Below, piece by piece: positions 25,489-33,082 of a stretch of DNA of 64,000 nt. Source of the stretch: CAZLLE01 sp964560425 (GTDB lineage Bacteria; Campylobacterota; Campylobacteria; Campylobacterales; QNZT01); contig CAZLLE010000097.1 of NCBI GenBank assembly GCA_964560425.1, positions 9,652 to 73,651 of the forward strand, written 5' to 3'. The number at the start of each line of letters is the position of its first letter. Positions within the stretch are counted from its first letter, which is position 1. Made by a program: the position numbers and the translations under genes. Below the pieces are notes generated by a model. It did not search any database and was not told the DNA's origin. It was given only the letters and a program-made list of their open reading frames with translations.

Positions 25489-27426
25489 ATGCAAACACAC
25501 TTATCCAACAATAAAACATACAAAGATCTACAAGTACTTTTGAGACTTTTTATAGGCGGTATTTTTATATTGGTAGGTCTAAATTATGTTTTTGGTGATT
25601 TAATAGAGAATTTAGATAAAGAGAGTAAAAATCTAAAACTAGAACTAAATATGGAGAAGGTAATCGAACATGAGACTATTCAAGCACAGTATCATCTAGC
25701 ACAAGCCATTTCTCAAAAAAACTTAAATGGTTTTAATGCTCATACAAAAAAAGTAATATCACATATTAAAAATACTGATAACACTATGAAAACTCTAAAA
25801 TTTGGGGGAATGGTACAAATAGATAAAAACCAATCTTCTGATCTATATGAACCATTTAAAAGCACCTTGATGAATAAAACATTACAAAACAGTACTCTTT
25901 TTATACAAATTAATCGAATCATTGAAAAACTCTCAAAATCAGTAAATAAAAAAGAGATAGCATTAAAAAATAGAGATATAGACTCTATTATAAAAGAAGA
26001 ACAAAAAATCATAAATAGTATGCAAAAGACAGATGCTCTTTTGGGGAAACAACTTGCTAACATCTATCAATTAAAAGAGGAGACCCTAAAAAATATTAAA
26101 ATTAGAGAAAAAGAGATAGATACAAAACAACAATTTTACTTTTACGCACAGATAGCTGCTCTTATTTTTGTAATTTTATCTCTTCTTTATACAAGTAAAC
26201 CTATCAGAGATCAAATTATACAAACACATAGAGATCTTGAAGACACCACATTTAAAGCTCAAAAATTTGCCTCCCAATCGATGCAAGCTAGTAAAGCAAA
26301 ATCAGAATTTTTGGCAAATATGTCTCATGAAATTCGTACACCACTAAATGCAATATTAGGTTTTATAGATTTACTATTAGAAAAAGAGACAGATAAGGAC
26401 AAAATCACCTATCTTCAAACTGTACACAACTCAAGTCAAACACTTTTAGGAATTATAAATGATATTTTAGATTTTAGTAAAATTGAGAGTGGTAACTTAA
26501 ATATTGAAAAAATTGATTTTAATGTAGTAGATGAGTTTCAAACTTTGGCTGATCTTTTTTGTGCAAAAGCATCAGAAAAAAGTCTACAATTTTTTCTCTC
26601 AATGGATCAAAATATGCCAGCAGCCCTATACTCTGATCCACTTAGAATAAAACAAGTCATGGCAAATCTACTCTCAAATGCAATTAAATTTACACCAAAA
26701 AATGGGAGAATAGAGCTTAAAATGAACTATAGAAATGGTGAATTAAATATTGCTGTTTTAGATAGTGGAATTGGAATTGCTAAGGATAAGCAAGATCATA
26801 TTTTTCAAGCCTTCTCTCAAGCAGAGAGTTCTACTACAAGAAAATATGGTGGAACAGGTTTAGGACTATCTATTAGTGCAAAGTTGGTTGAAATGTTAGG
26901 TGGAAAACTAAAAATTAAAAGTGAACCAAATAATGGAAGCATATTCTACTTTTCACTACCAACTAAAGTAGGTAAATATAAACCACAACATAGCAGAACA
27001 ATACAAACAAAAGTAGATTTCAAAGGTAAAAAGATACTTTTAGTAGAGGATAATAAAGCAAATCAAATGTTTATGACTCTTATACTTAAAAAGTTTTCAT
27101 TGAAATATGAGATTGCAAATGATGGGAATGAAGCAGTAGCACTATTTAAAGCAAATAGTTATGATCTAATTCTAATGGATGAAAATATGCCAAATCTTAA
27201 TGGGATTGAGGCAACAAAACAGATATTAGAGATAGAAAAACAGAACAATTTAGAACATACACCAATTATTGCATTAACAGCCAATGCACTTAAAGGTGAT
27301 CGAGAAAAATTTATGGGGGCAGGAATGGATGAATATTTGAGTAAACCAATAAACAAAGAGAAACTTGCGATGACAATAAAAATATTTTTAAATCCAAACT
27401 ATAAAAAACAGAAGGAAAATGCATGA
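25489..27426 (+). CDS. hybrid sensor histidine kinase with receiver domain
   Basis: The protein of 645 residues senses through a periplasmic helical region (about 40-215) between two membrane helices (about 20-38 and 217-235). Then come HisKA with the phosphorylated His280 in NMSHEIRTPLN, HATPase_c (about 378-490) with the DSGIGIAKDKQ and GGTGLGLSI boxes, and a receiver domain (about 513-630) with Asp564 in LILMDENMP and a Lys in YLSKPIN. The complete arrangement fits a multi-step phosphorelay. The stop overlaps the start of the Hpt gene by four bases. The signal is unknown. Confidence 0.92.
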   Translation: MQTHLSNNKTYKDLQVLLRLFIGGIFILVGLNYVFGDLIENLDKESKNLKLELNMEKVIEHETIQAQYHLAQAISQKNLNGFNAHTKKVISHIKNTDNTMKTLKFGGMVQIDKNQSSDLYEPFKSTLMNKTLQNSTLFIQINRIIEKLSKSVNKKEIALKNRDIDSIIKEEQKIINSMQKTDALLGKQLANIYQLKEETLKNIKIREKEIDTKQQFYFYAQIAALIFVILSLLYTSKPIRDQIIQTHRDLEDTTFKAQKFASQSMQASKAKSEFLANMSHEIRTPLNAILGFIDLLLEKETDKDKITYLQTVHNSSQTLLGIINDILDFSKIESGNLNIEKIDFNVVDEFQTLADLFCAKASEKSLQFFLSMDQNMPAALYSDPLRIKQVMANLLSNAIKFTPKNGRIELKMNYRNGELNIAVLDSGIGIAKDKQDHIFQAFSQAESSTTRKYGGTGLGLSISAKLVEMLGGKLKIKSEPNNGSIFYFSLPTKVGKYKPQHSRTIQTKVDFKGKKILLVEDNKANQMFMTLILKKFSLKYEIANDGNEAVALFKANSYDLILMDENMPNLNGIEATKQILEIEKQNNLEHTPIIALTANALKGDREKFMGAGMDEYLSKPINKEKLAMTIKIFLNPNYKKQKENA

Positions 27427-27755
27427 TTAATATAGAGAAACTAGCAGAACAATTAGAGTTTGATGTTGAAGATGTACATGAGCTACTAGAGATGTTTATA
27501 GATAGTGCAATAGGTTCAATAGAGGATATTAAACAATCTTTTGCAAATCAAGATATTACAGGTATAAGAAATGGAGCACATGCCATCAAAGGTAGTGCGG
27601 GTAATCTATTGCTAAATGAAGTCTATCTTGTAGCTCAAAGATTAGAAAAATCAGCAACAGAGGGAAGAACAATGAATCTCTTAGGAGAGTATAGAGAACT
27701 AGCCCATTTGATAGAACAGATGCATGAGGAATTTGGAAAAAATGTATATGCCTAA
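27423..27755 (+). CDS. Hpt domain phosphotransfer protein
   Basis: This protein of 110 residues is a single histidine phosphotransfer domain. The His is residue 53 in NGAHAIKGSAGNLL, the classic Hpt signature. A second conserved helix contains RLEKSATEG. It should shuttle phosphate between the hybrid kinase upstream and the receiver domain of the protein encoded downstream. The start overlaps the kinase stop as ATGA, and the 3' end overlaps the next gene. The order kinase, Hpt, response regulator forms a closed relay. Confidence 0.93.
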   Translation: MINIEKLAEQLEFDVEDVHELLEMFIDSAIGSIEDIKQSFANQDITGIRNGAHAIKGSAGNLLLNEVYLVAQRLEKSATEGRTMNLLGEYRELAHLIEQMHEEFGKNVYA

Positions 27756-29394
27756 AATATTAATAGTGGATGATATAGATGTTAATCGTCTAACTATAAA
27801 AATATCATTAAAGTCAGAAAAATATACATTTTTAGAAGCATCTAATGGAAGAGAAGCTGTAGATATGGCACTAATACACCTTCCGGATATTATTCTAATG
27901 GATGCTATGATGCCAGTTTTAGATGGATTTGAGGCTACAAAAGAGATACGAAAAATAGAGGACTTAAAAAGAACTCCTATTTTAATGGTAACCTCTTTGG
28001 GATATAAAGAGGATAAAATCAAAGCAATAGAGGCAGGGGTAAACGACTTTATCTCAAAACCATTTGACAAAGAGGAGCTGAAAGTACGCTGTAGATCTTA
28101 TGTCCATATTTCACAATTAAATCATAAATATATGCTTGCAACAATAGATCCTATTTCAAATTTATATAATAAAATAGCACTATTAGATCATATAAAAAAT
28201 TACAAAAAAAGTAGTGAACTATTTATTATCAAAATAGAAAATTTTGAAAATTATGAGAATTTCTATGGAAATCAAATTGCAAAGCAGTTAGAACTAACTT
28301 TTATTGATAAGATAAAAGAGCTTTATCAAAATATTATTGGTAATAAATATCAAATATACCATCTCTCTAGTGGTAAATATGCTATTTTACTACAGAATAA
28401 TACCCACCTAGAGTCAATGGAAATAAGCTCTTTTTGCGAACTTTTTACAACAAAGATAAAAGAAGAAAAATTTTCTATTCTTCGACATGATGTAAATATA
28501 AATATAATCATGAGCTTTGCAATAGGTAAAGAGAGCCTATATTCAGATGCTAATGAGGTATTAAACAAAGCGATTTTAGATCAAAAAGATTATCTTGTAG
28601 CAGATCAAGTTATAAATCAACTAAAGGAGCATCTAAGAAGAAACCTTAGTATGCTTCAAGGTATTAAAGTTGCACTCAAAGAGAATAAAATATTTCCATA
28701 TTTTCAACCAATAGTCAACAATAAAACAGGAAAAGTTGAAAAATATGAGGCACTAATAAGAATGAAAGATGAACATGACTATCTAATCATGCCCGGACCA
28801 TATTTTTTAAATGTTGCCAAACAAGGAAAATTATATCCACAAATAACAAAAATTGTAATAGAAAAAGTTTTTCAAAAGATCTTAGAATCGGATGTTGAGA
28901 TATCTATAAATTTATCTTCATTAGATATTGAAGACCCTATCATGAATAAATATATTCTCAAAAAAGTTAAAGATAACCCACAAATATCAAAAAAGGTGAC
29001 TTTTGAGCTACTAGAAGATAAAGATACTCAAGATTATGAGATGGTCAAGAGTTTTATTAAGGTAGTAAAATCTTATGGTTCAAAAATATCTATAGATGAT
29101 TTTGGAAGTGGGTACTCAAACTTTATGAGAATCTTAGAGTTTGAACCAGATATTATAAAAATAGATGGAAGCCTTGTCAAAAATATAGAATACTCTCAAA
29201 AGAGTAGAAATATTATAGAGACTATTCAAATTTTCGCAACTAAAATGGGAGCAAAAACAGTAGCTGAGTATGTATCAAATCGAGAAATATATAATATTAT
29301 CAAAGATATGAATGTTGATTACTCTCAAGGTTTCTATTTTGGAAAAGCCGAAGCAACACTAATTGAAGAAAAAATATTGGAAGAGACTATCTAG
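27748..29394 (+). CDS. response regulator with degenerate GGDEF and intact EAL domain (c-di-GMP phosphodiesterase)
   Basis: The output of the phosphorelay: a receiver domain (residues 1-120, Asp52 in IILMDAMMP), a degenerate GGDEF domain (about 130-280) and an EAL domain (about 300-545). GGDEF is reduced to GKYAI in the active-site position, so synthesis of c-di-GMP is not expected. EAL looks intact: YEALIRM (Glu334), INLSS, FELLED, SIDDFGSGYSN, IKIDG, AEYV and YSQGFYFG, all positions that bind metal or substrate. I therefore infer hydrolysis of c-di-GMP. I chose ATG 27748 (MPKILIVDD), because upstream ATGs at 27724 and 27742 add only Met-rich residues. It overlaps the Hpt gene. Confidence 0.9.
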   Translation: MPKILIVDDIDVNRLTIKISLKSEKYTFLEASNGREAVDMALIHLPDIILMDAMMPVLDGFEATKEIRKIEDLKRTPILMVTSLGYKEDKIKAIEAGVNDFISKPFDKEELKVRCRSYVHISQLNHKYMLATIDPISNLYNKIALLDHIKNYKKSSELFIIKIENFENYENFYGNQIAKQLELTFIDKIKELYQNIIGNKYQIYHLSSGKYAILLQNNTHLESMEISSFCELFTTKIKEEKFSILRHDVNINIIMSFAIGKESLYSDANEVLNKAILDQKDYLVADQVINQLKEHLRRNLSMLQGIKVALKENKIFPYFQPIVNNKTGKVEKYEALIRMKDEHDYLIMPGPYFLNVAKQGKLYPQITKIVIEKVFQKILESDVEISINLSSLDIEDPIMNKYILKKVKDNPQISKKVTFELLEDKDTQDYEMVKSFIKVVKSYGSKISIDDFGSGYSNFMRILEFEPDIIKIDGSLVKNIEYSQKSRNIIETIQIFATKMGAKTVAEYVSNREIYNIIKDMNVDYSQGFYFGKAEATLIEEKILEETI

Positions 29395-29423
29395 AAGAGA
29401 GGGGAAAATCCACATCTCTTCTA
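29392..29423. terminator. bidirectional terminator between EAL gene and groL
   Basis: TAGAAGAGA (29392-29400) pairs perfectly with TCTCTTCTA (29415-29423) over 9 bases. It lies between the convergent EAL and groL genes and starts at the EAL stop codon. A/T-rich flanks support use on both strands. Confidence 0.6.
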
Positions 29424-29430
29424 AATTAAA

Positions 29431-31089
29431 TTACATCATACCAGGCATTCCACCCATGCCACCCATTCCACCCATGCCACCCATATCAGGCATTGGAGGC
29501 ATAGCAGGTACTTTCTCCTCTACAATATCACTAATTGTAGCTTCTGTAGTAAGAAGAAGACTAGATACTGAAACAGCATTTTGAAGAGCTACTCTTCCTA
29601 CTTTTACAGGATCAATAATTCCAGCTTCAAACATATCCACATACTCACCATTTGCAGCATTAAAACCATAGTTGGCATCTGTATTTAATTCTACATTATT
29701 TGCAACAACACCAGCATCAAAACCAGCATTTAAAACAATCTGTTTTAGTGGAGCTTTTAAAGCTCTGTTTACAATATCAGAACCAATAGCTTCATCACCA
29801 ACTAAATCCAAAGATACTTTTGAACTAGCAAGAAGCAACGCAGCTCCACCACCAATTACAACACCCTCTTCTACTGCTGCTTTTGTAGCAGACAAGGCAT
29901 CATCAACTCTATCTTTTTTCTCTTTCATCTCAGTCTCTGTAGCCGCTCCAACTTTAATTACAGCTACACCACCACTAAGTTTTGCAAGTCTCTCTTGAAG
30001 TTTCTCTTTATCATAATCACTTGATGTCTCACCAATTTGAGCTTTGATTTGATTAATTCTTGCAGCAATTTTATCTTTTTCGCCAGAACCATTTACAATA
30101 GTTGTATTATCTTTGTCAATTACAATTGAAGAAGCTTGTCCAAGATCTTCTATCGTAGCACTCTCAAGAGTTCTTCCTAACTCTTCACTAATTACCTCAC
30201 CACCAGTTAAAATAGCAATATCTTCAAGCATAGCTTTTCTTCTATCCCCAAATCCTGGAGCTTTAACAGCAGAGATATTTAATACACCTCTTAATTTATT
30301 TACTACAAGAGTAGCTAATGCTTCACCATCAATATCTTCAGCAATAATCAAAAGTGGTTTGTTTGTTTTTTGAACTTGTTCTAAGACAGGTAAAAGATCT
30401 TTTAAATTAGAGACTTTTTTGTCATACAACAAAACAAGAGGAGTCTCTAAAACAGCCTCCATTTTCTCTGTATCAGTTACAAAATATGGAGAAAGATATC
30501 CTCTATCAAACTGCATACCCTCTACAACATCAAGCTCATCTTCAATACCTTTTGCCTCTTCAACAGTGATAACACCATCTTTACCAACTTTATCCATAGC
30601 TTCAGCAATCAAATCACCAATTTTTTGATCTGAATTTGCAGAGATAGAAGCAACTTGGGCAATCTCTTTTTTATCTTTTACATCTTTTGCAATAGCTTTA
30701 AGCTCTACAATAATAGCTTCAACTGCTTTATCCATTCCTCTTTTTACTTCAATAGGATTTGCTCCAGCAGTAATATTTCTAAGACCCTCTTTAAAGATAG
30801 CATGAGCTAATACAGTCGCAGTAGTAGTACCATCACCAGCTTCATCAGCAGTTTTACTAGCTACCTCTTTTACAAGTTGAGCACCCATGTTTTCCAAAGA
30901 GTCTTTTAGTTCAATCTCTCTAGCAACAGAAACACCATCTTTTGTAATGTGTGGAGCACCAAAACTTTTTTGAATTAGTACATTTCTTCCTCTTGGTCCC
31001 ATTGTAACTTTTACAGCATCATTTAACTTTTTTACACCCTCATATAGTGCATTTCTAGCAGTGTCTGAAAAATATATCTCTTTTGCCAT
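29431..31089 (-). CDS. groL: chaperonin GroEL (60 kDa)
   Basis: GroEL forms the double-ring folding chamber with GroES. The 552 residues show the whole family pattern, for example VTMGPRGRNVLIQ, TKDGVSVA and DEAGDGTTTATVLA with the ATP-hydrolysis Asp, and GGGAALL near the C terminus. The end is the Gly-Gly-Met repeat tail; its DNA (about 29440-29500) is a coding repeat, not a separate element. It follows groES after 28 bases on the same strand. The only copy seen in this window. Confidence 0.98.
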   Translation of the reverse strand: MAKEIYFSDTARNALYEGVKKLNDAVKVTMGPRGRNVLIQKSFGAPHITKDGVSVAREIELKDSLENMGAQLVKEVASKTADEAGDGTTTATVLAHAIFKEGLRNITAGANPIEVKRGMDKAVEAIIVELKAIAKDVKDKKEIAQVASISANSDQKIGDLIAEAMDKVGKDGVITVEEAKGIEDELDVVEGMQFDRGYLSPYFVTDTEKMEAVLETPLVLLYDKKVSNLKDLLPVLEQVQKTNKPLLIIAEDIDGEALATLVVNKLRGVLNISAVKAPGFGDRRKAMLEDIAILTGGEVISEELGRTLESATIEDLGQASSIVIDKDNTTIVNGSGEKDKIAARINQIKAQIGETSSDYDKEKLQERLAKLSGGVAVIKVGAATETEMKEKKDRVDDALSATKAAVEEGVVIGGGAALLLASSKVSLDLVGDEAIGSDIVNRALKAPLKQIVLNAGFDAGVVANNVELNTDANYGFNAANGEYVDMFEAGIIDPVKVGRVALQNAVSVSSLLLTTEATISDIVEEKVPAMPPMPDMGGMGGMGGMGGMPGMM

Positions 31090-31117
31090 TGTTATCCTTT
31101 TATTCTTTTTTTATTTA

Positions 31118-31387
31118 TTATTTTAAAATTCCCAATATATCATCTGTGTTCATCACAAGATACTCAATACCATCCAAAGTAATTTCACTTCCTGAATATT
31201 TTGCAAAAACAACAGTATCACCCTCATTAATCTCACCATCTTCTTTCACTTCACTACTAATAGCGATAACAGTTCCATTCAATGGCTTCTCTTTTGCATT
31301 ATCAGGTATAATAATCCCTGAAGCAGTAGTTGTCTCTTCCTCAACCCTTTTGACTAAAACTCTTTGACCTAGTGGTAAAAAACTCAT
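31118..31387 (-). CDS. groS: co-chaperonin GroES (10 kDa)
   Basis: GroES caps the GroEL chamber. The 89 residues have the family motifs LPLGQRVLVKRVEEE, the mobile loop ASGIIIPDNAKEKP and VVFAKYSGSEI. A strong ribosome site (AAGGAG) lies 6 bases before the ATG. It is the first gene of the groES-groL operon, behind a near-consensus sigma-70 promoter and a HAIR-like inverted repeat. Regulation by heat-shock repressors is therefore likely. Confidence 0.98.
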   Translation of the reverse strand: MSFLPLGQRVLVKRVEEETTTASGIIIPDNAKEKPLNGTVIAISSEVKEDGEINEGDTVVFAKYSGSEITLDGIEYLVMNTDDILGILK

Positions 31388-31441
31388 GTTTTCTCCTTAT
31401 TTATCATATTAAATATATTTGATTTTGTTTATAGATTGTGA

Positions 31442-31470
31442 ATTCTACACAAAAAAATCTAAAATGTCAA
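31442..31470 (-). promoter_or_regulatory. sigma-70 promoter of groES-groL
   Basis: On the minus strand TTGACA (31470-31465) is followed after 17 bases by TAGAAT (31447-31442). The -35 is perfect and the -10 differs in one base from TATAAT. It lies about 55 bases before the groES start. Confidence 0.75.
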
Positions 31471-31497
31471 TAGAGTTTCAAAAATAATATCACTAAA

Positions 31498-31518
31498 CTT
31501 TAGTCATAAGAACTAAAG
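31498..31518 (-). promoter_or_regulatory. HAIR-like inverted repeat upstream of groESL (HspR type)
   Basis: CTTTAGT-N7-ACTAAAG is a perfect inverted repeat with the same spacing as the HspR site HAIR (CTTGAGT-N7-ACTCAAG), and it differs only by one symmetric change per arm. It lies 27 bases upstream of the -35 box. No CIRCE (HrcA) site is seen. Binding by HspR is an inference. Confidence 0.5.
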
Positions 31519-31619
31519 AATATTATTTTTACAAACTAAACTAAAATAAAAAAATATTTTCCATGTCAAATTAAACTTTATTTAAGTATTTATTAGTTAG
31601 AATCTCACTTCAAATTTGT

Positions 31620-31697
31620 GGCAAGGTAGCTCAGCTGGTTTAGAGCGCTGGTCTCATAAGCCGGAGGTCGAGGGTTCAAGTCCCTCTCTTGTCACCA
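31620..31697 (+). tRNA. tRNA-Met (anticodon CAT), probably elongator
   Basis: The sequence folds as a cloverleaf: acceptor GGCAAGG with TCTTGTC (two G-T pairs), D-arm AGCTC, anticodon stem CTGGT/GCCGG around the loop CTCATAA, T-arm GAGGG-TTCAAGT-CCCTC and an encoded CCA. The anticodon is CAT. The first pair is G-C, so it is not initiator tRNA-fMet. tRNA-Ile2 with lysidine is the alternative and cannot be excluded by eye. The length of 78 bases includes CCA. Confidence 0.93.
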
Positions 31698-31826
31698 TTA
31701 ACTCCACAAATTTGAATCTATTTTTACCTATTTTTCAATACTTTTTTTTATATCCAAAATAACCATTATTCACATTAACATATCTATATGCTACAATTGC
31801 AAATGAATGTTTAAAAGGAAAGTATA

Positions 31827-32420
31827 ATGAGTAGTAATAAGATAATAGAGATGATGGAAGAGATAGAGCAGCTGAAAATGAAATTAAAAAAAGAGATAGA
31901 TGCTAGAGAGTCGGGTATTGCTTATGAAATTCGCAAAGGAAAAGTACGCTTTAGTAATGAGATATTAGCTAATCATAAAGATAAGGTTACACATTTTTTT
32001 AATTATATTAAGGAAGCACCCTTTTTACATATAATCTCCGCTCCTATTGTATATATGATGATTATTCCTGCTGTTATTTTGGATTTGATGTTATTTGTAT
32101 ATGTGGAGGTGATATTTCGTATATATAAATTTCCAAGAATTAAACGCAGTGATTATATTGTTTTTGATAGGCACTATCTTAGATATCTCAACTTTATTGA
32201 GAGACTCAACTGTGTTTATTGTTCCTATTTTAATGGGCTTATCAACTATACAGCAGCTATTGCGGCACGAAGTGAACTCTATTTTTGTCCTATAAAACAT
32301 GCCAAAAAAATAGCATATACGCATGAATATTATTATGATTTTTTACCATATGCCAATGCAAAAAGTTATCATGATAAATTAAAAAATTGTCAGAAAAAAG
32401 CACAAACAAAGAAGCCTTAA
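31827..32420 (+). CDS. conserved hypothetical membrane protein
   Basis: The protein of 197 residues has a charged coiled N terminus (MEEIEQLKMKLKKEIDA), then hydrophobic segments at about 65-95 (IISAPIVYMMIIPAVILDLMLFVYV). After that comes a conserved-looking part with RLNCVYCSYFNGLINYTAAIAARSELYFCPIKH. The CVYC pair, another Cys and several His could bind a metal. I recall similar proteins from other proteobacteria but none with a known function. It is followed after 12 bases by another unknown gene in the same direction, so the two form a pair. Confidence 0.75.
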   Translation: MSSNKIIEMMEEIEQLKMKLKKEIDARESGIAYEIRKGKVRFSNEILANHKDKVTHFFNYIKEAPFLHIISAPIVYMMIIPAVILDLMLFVYVEVIFRIYKFPRIKRSDYIVFDRHYLRYLNFIERLNCVYCSYFNGLINYTAAIAARSELYFCPIKHAKKIAYTHEYYYDFLPYANAKSYHDKLKNCQKKAQTKKP

Positions 32421-32432
32421 AAGGAATTATTT

Positions 32433-32960
32433 ATGTTTATGATTAAAAAAAATGAAGAGCAACAAGATCGTCTAAAAAAGATGTTTCGCAAAGTAAAAGC
32501 GATTTATGGAAATATTCCACCTCAAATGGAATTTTTGGGAAATATTGATGTAGATTATTTAGAAGAGTTTTTGGTATCTATTCTTCGTATAGCAAAACAT
32601 CCAAATATAGAGTCTAATCTATTTGGATTTATACGCTTACATGTAGCATTTAGAGAAAATTATCCCTATTGCAAAATGTTTAATACCAAGCTTTTGCTTT
32701 CTCATAAATATACTCAAGAGATATTGGATGAAGTTATCAAAGATATCAAAAATGTACCATTTGATACTAAACATAAACTTTTAGCAAAATTTGCAATCAA
32801 AGCTATATATAATAGTGCAAACTGCTTTGAAGATGATTTTGATAAATTATACTCTTTAGGGTGGAGTCAAAAAGATGTTTTTGATCTAGTTGAACATGCA
32901 GGAACAATTTTGAGAAATGGTAGAATACTCACCGCATATAGTCTCAAAGAGCCAAAATGA
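32433..32960 (+). CDS. AhpD/carboxymuconolactone decarboxylase-like helical protein
   Basis: The protein of 175 residues is all-helical by composition and has no signal peptide. RLHVAFRENYPYCKMFNTKLL and later AIKAIYNSANCF and DLVEHAGTILRNGRILTAY give the general pattern of the AhpD/CMD fold. The usual catalytic CxxC pair is absent: only single Cys residues are seen in PYC and NCF. So I infer the fold with moderate confidence but not a peroxidase function. The start ATG lies 12 bases after the previous gene, and the stop overlaps the start of the short hotdog-like remnant as ATGA. Confidence 0.65.
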   Translation: MFMIKKNEEQQDRLKKMFRKVKAIYGNIPPQMEFLGNIDVDYLEEFLVSILRIAKHPNIESNLFGFIRLHVAFRENYPYCKMFNTKLLLSHKYTQEILDEVIKDIKNVPFDTKHKLLAKFAIKAIYNSANCFEDDFDKLYSLGWSQKDVFDLVEHAGTILRNGRILTAYSLKEPK

Positions 32961-33082
32961 AAATCACACAAATACCTTTTGTTAAACATATTGGAATTGA
33001 AAAACTTGATAATAAGACTTTAATTTACTCTACCAATCCATCTTTTGATAACCTAAACTTGAAACATCATGATCAACAGTAA
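32957..33082 (+). pseudogene. truncated N-terminal fragment of a hotdog-fold thioesterase (tentative)
   Basis: An ATGA overlap with the preceding gene opens a reading frame of 41 residues, MKITQIPFVKHIGIEKLDN..., ending TAA at 33082. IPFVKHIGIE is typical of the N terminus of PaaI-like thioesterases (usual length about 130-150). The rest of the domain is missing, and the last 53 bases overlap antisense the 3' end of the giant surface protein gene. I infer that the gene was cut by arrival or rearrangement of that gene. A short functional peptide cannot be excluded. Confidence 0.4.

Noticed and set aside
29440..29500. Short direct repeats of GGCATnCCACCCAT type
   Set aside because: They encode the Gly-Gly-Met tail of GroEL, which is normal for this protein, so this is not a CRISPR or a separate repeat element.
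31388..31619. CIRCE element for HrcA before groES
   Set aside because: The form TTAGCACTC-N9-GAGTGCTAA is not present on either strand; only the HAIR-like repeat is seen.
31620..31697. Initiator tRNA-fMet
   Set aside because: The first base pair is G-C and the anticodon stem lacks the three G-C pairs of initiator tRNAs. tRNA-Ile2 remains a minor alternative.
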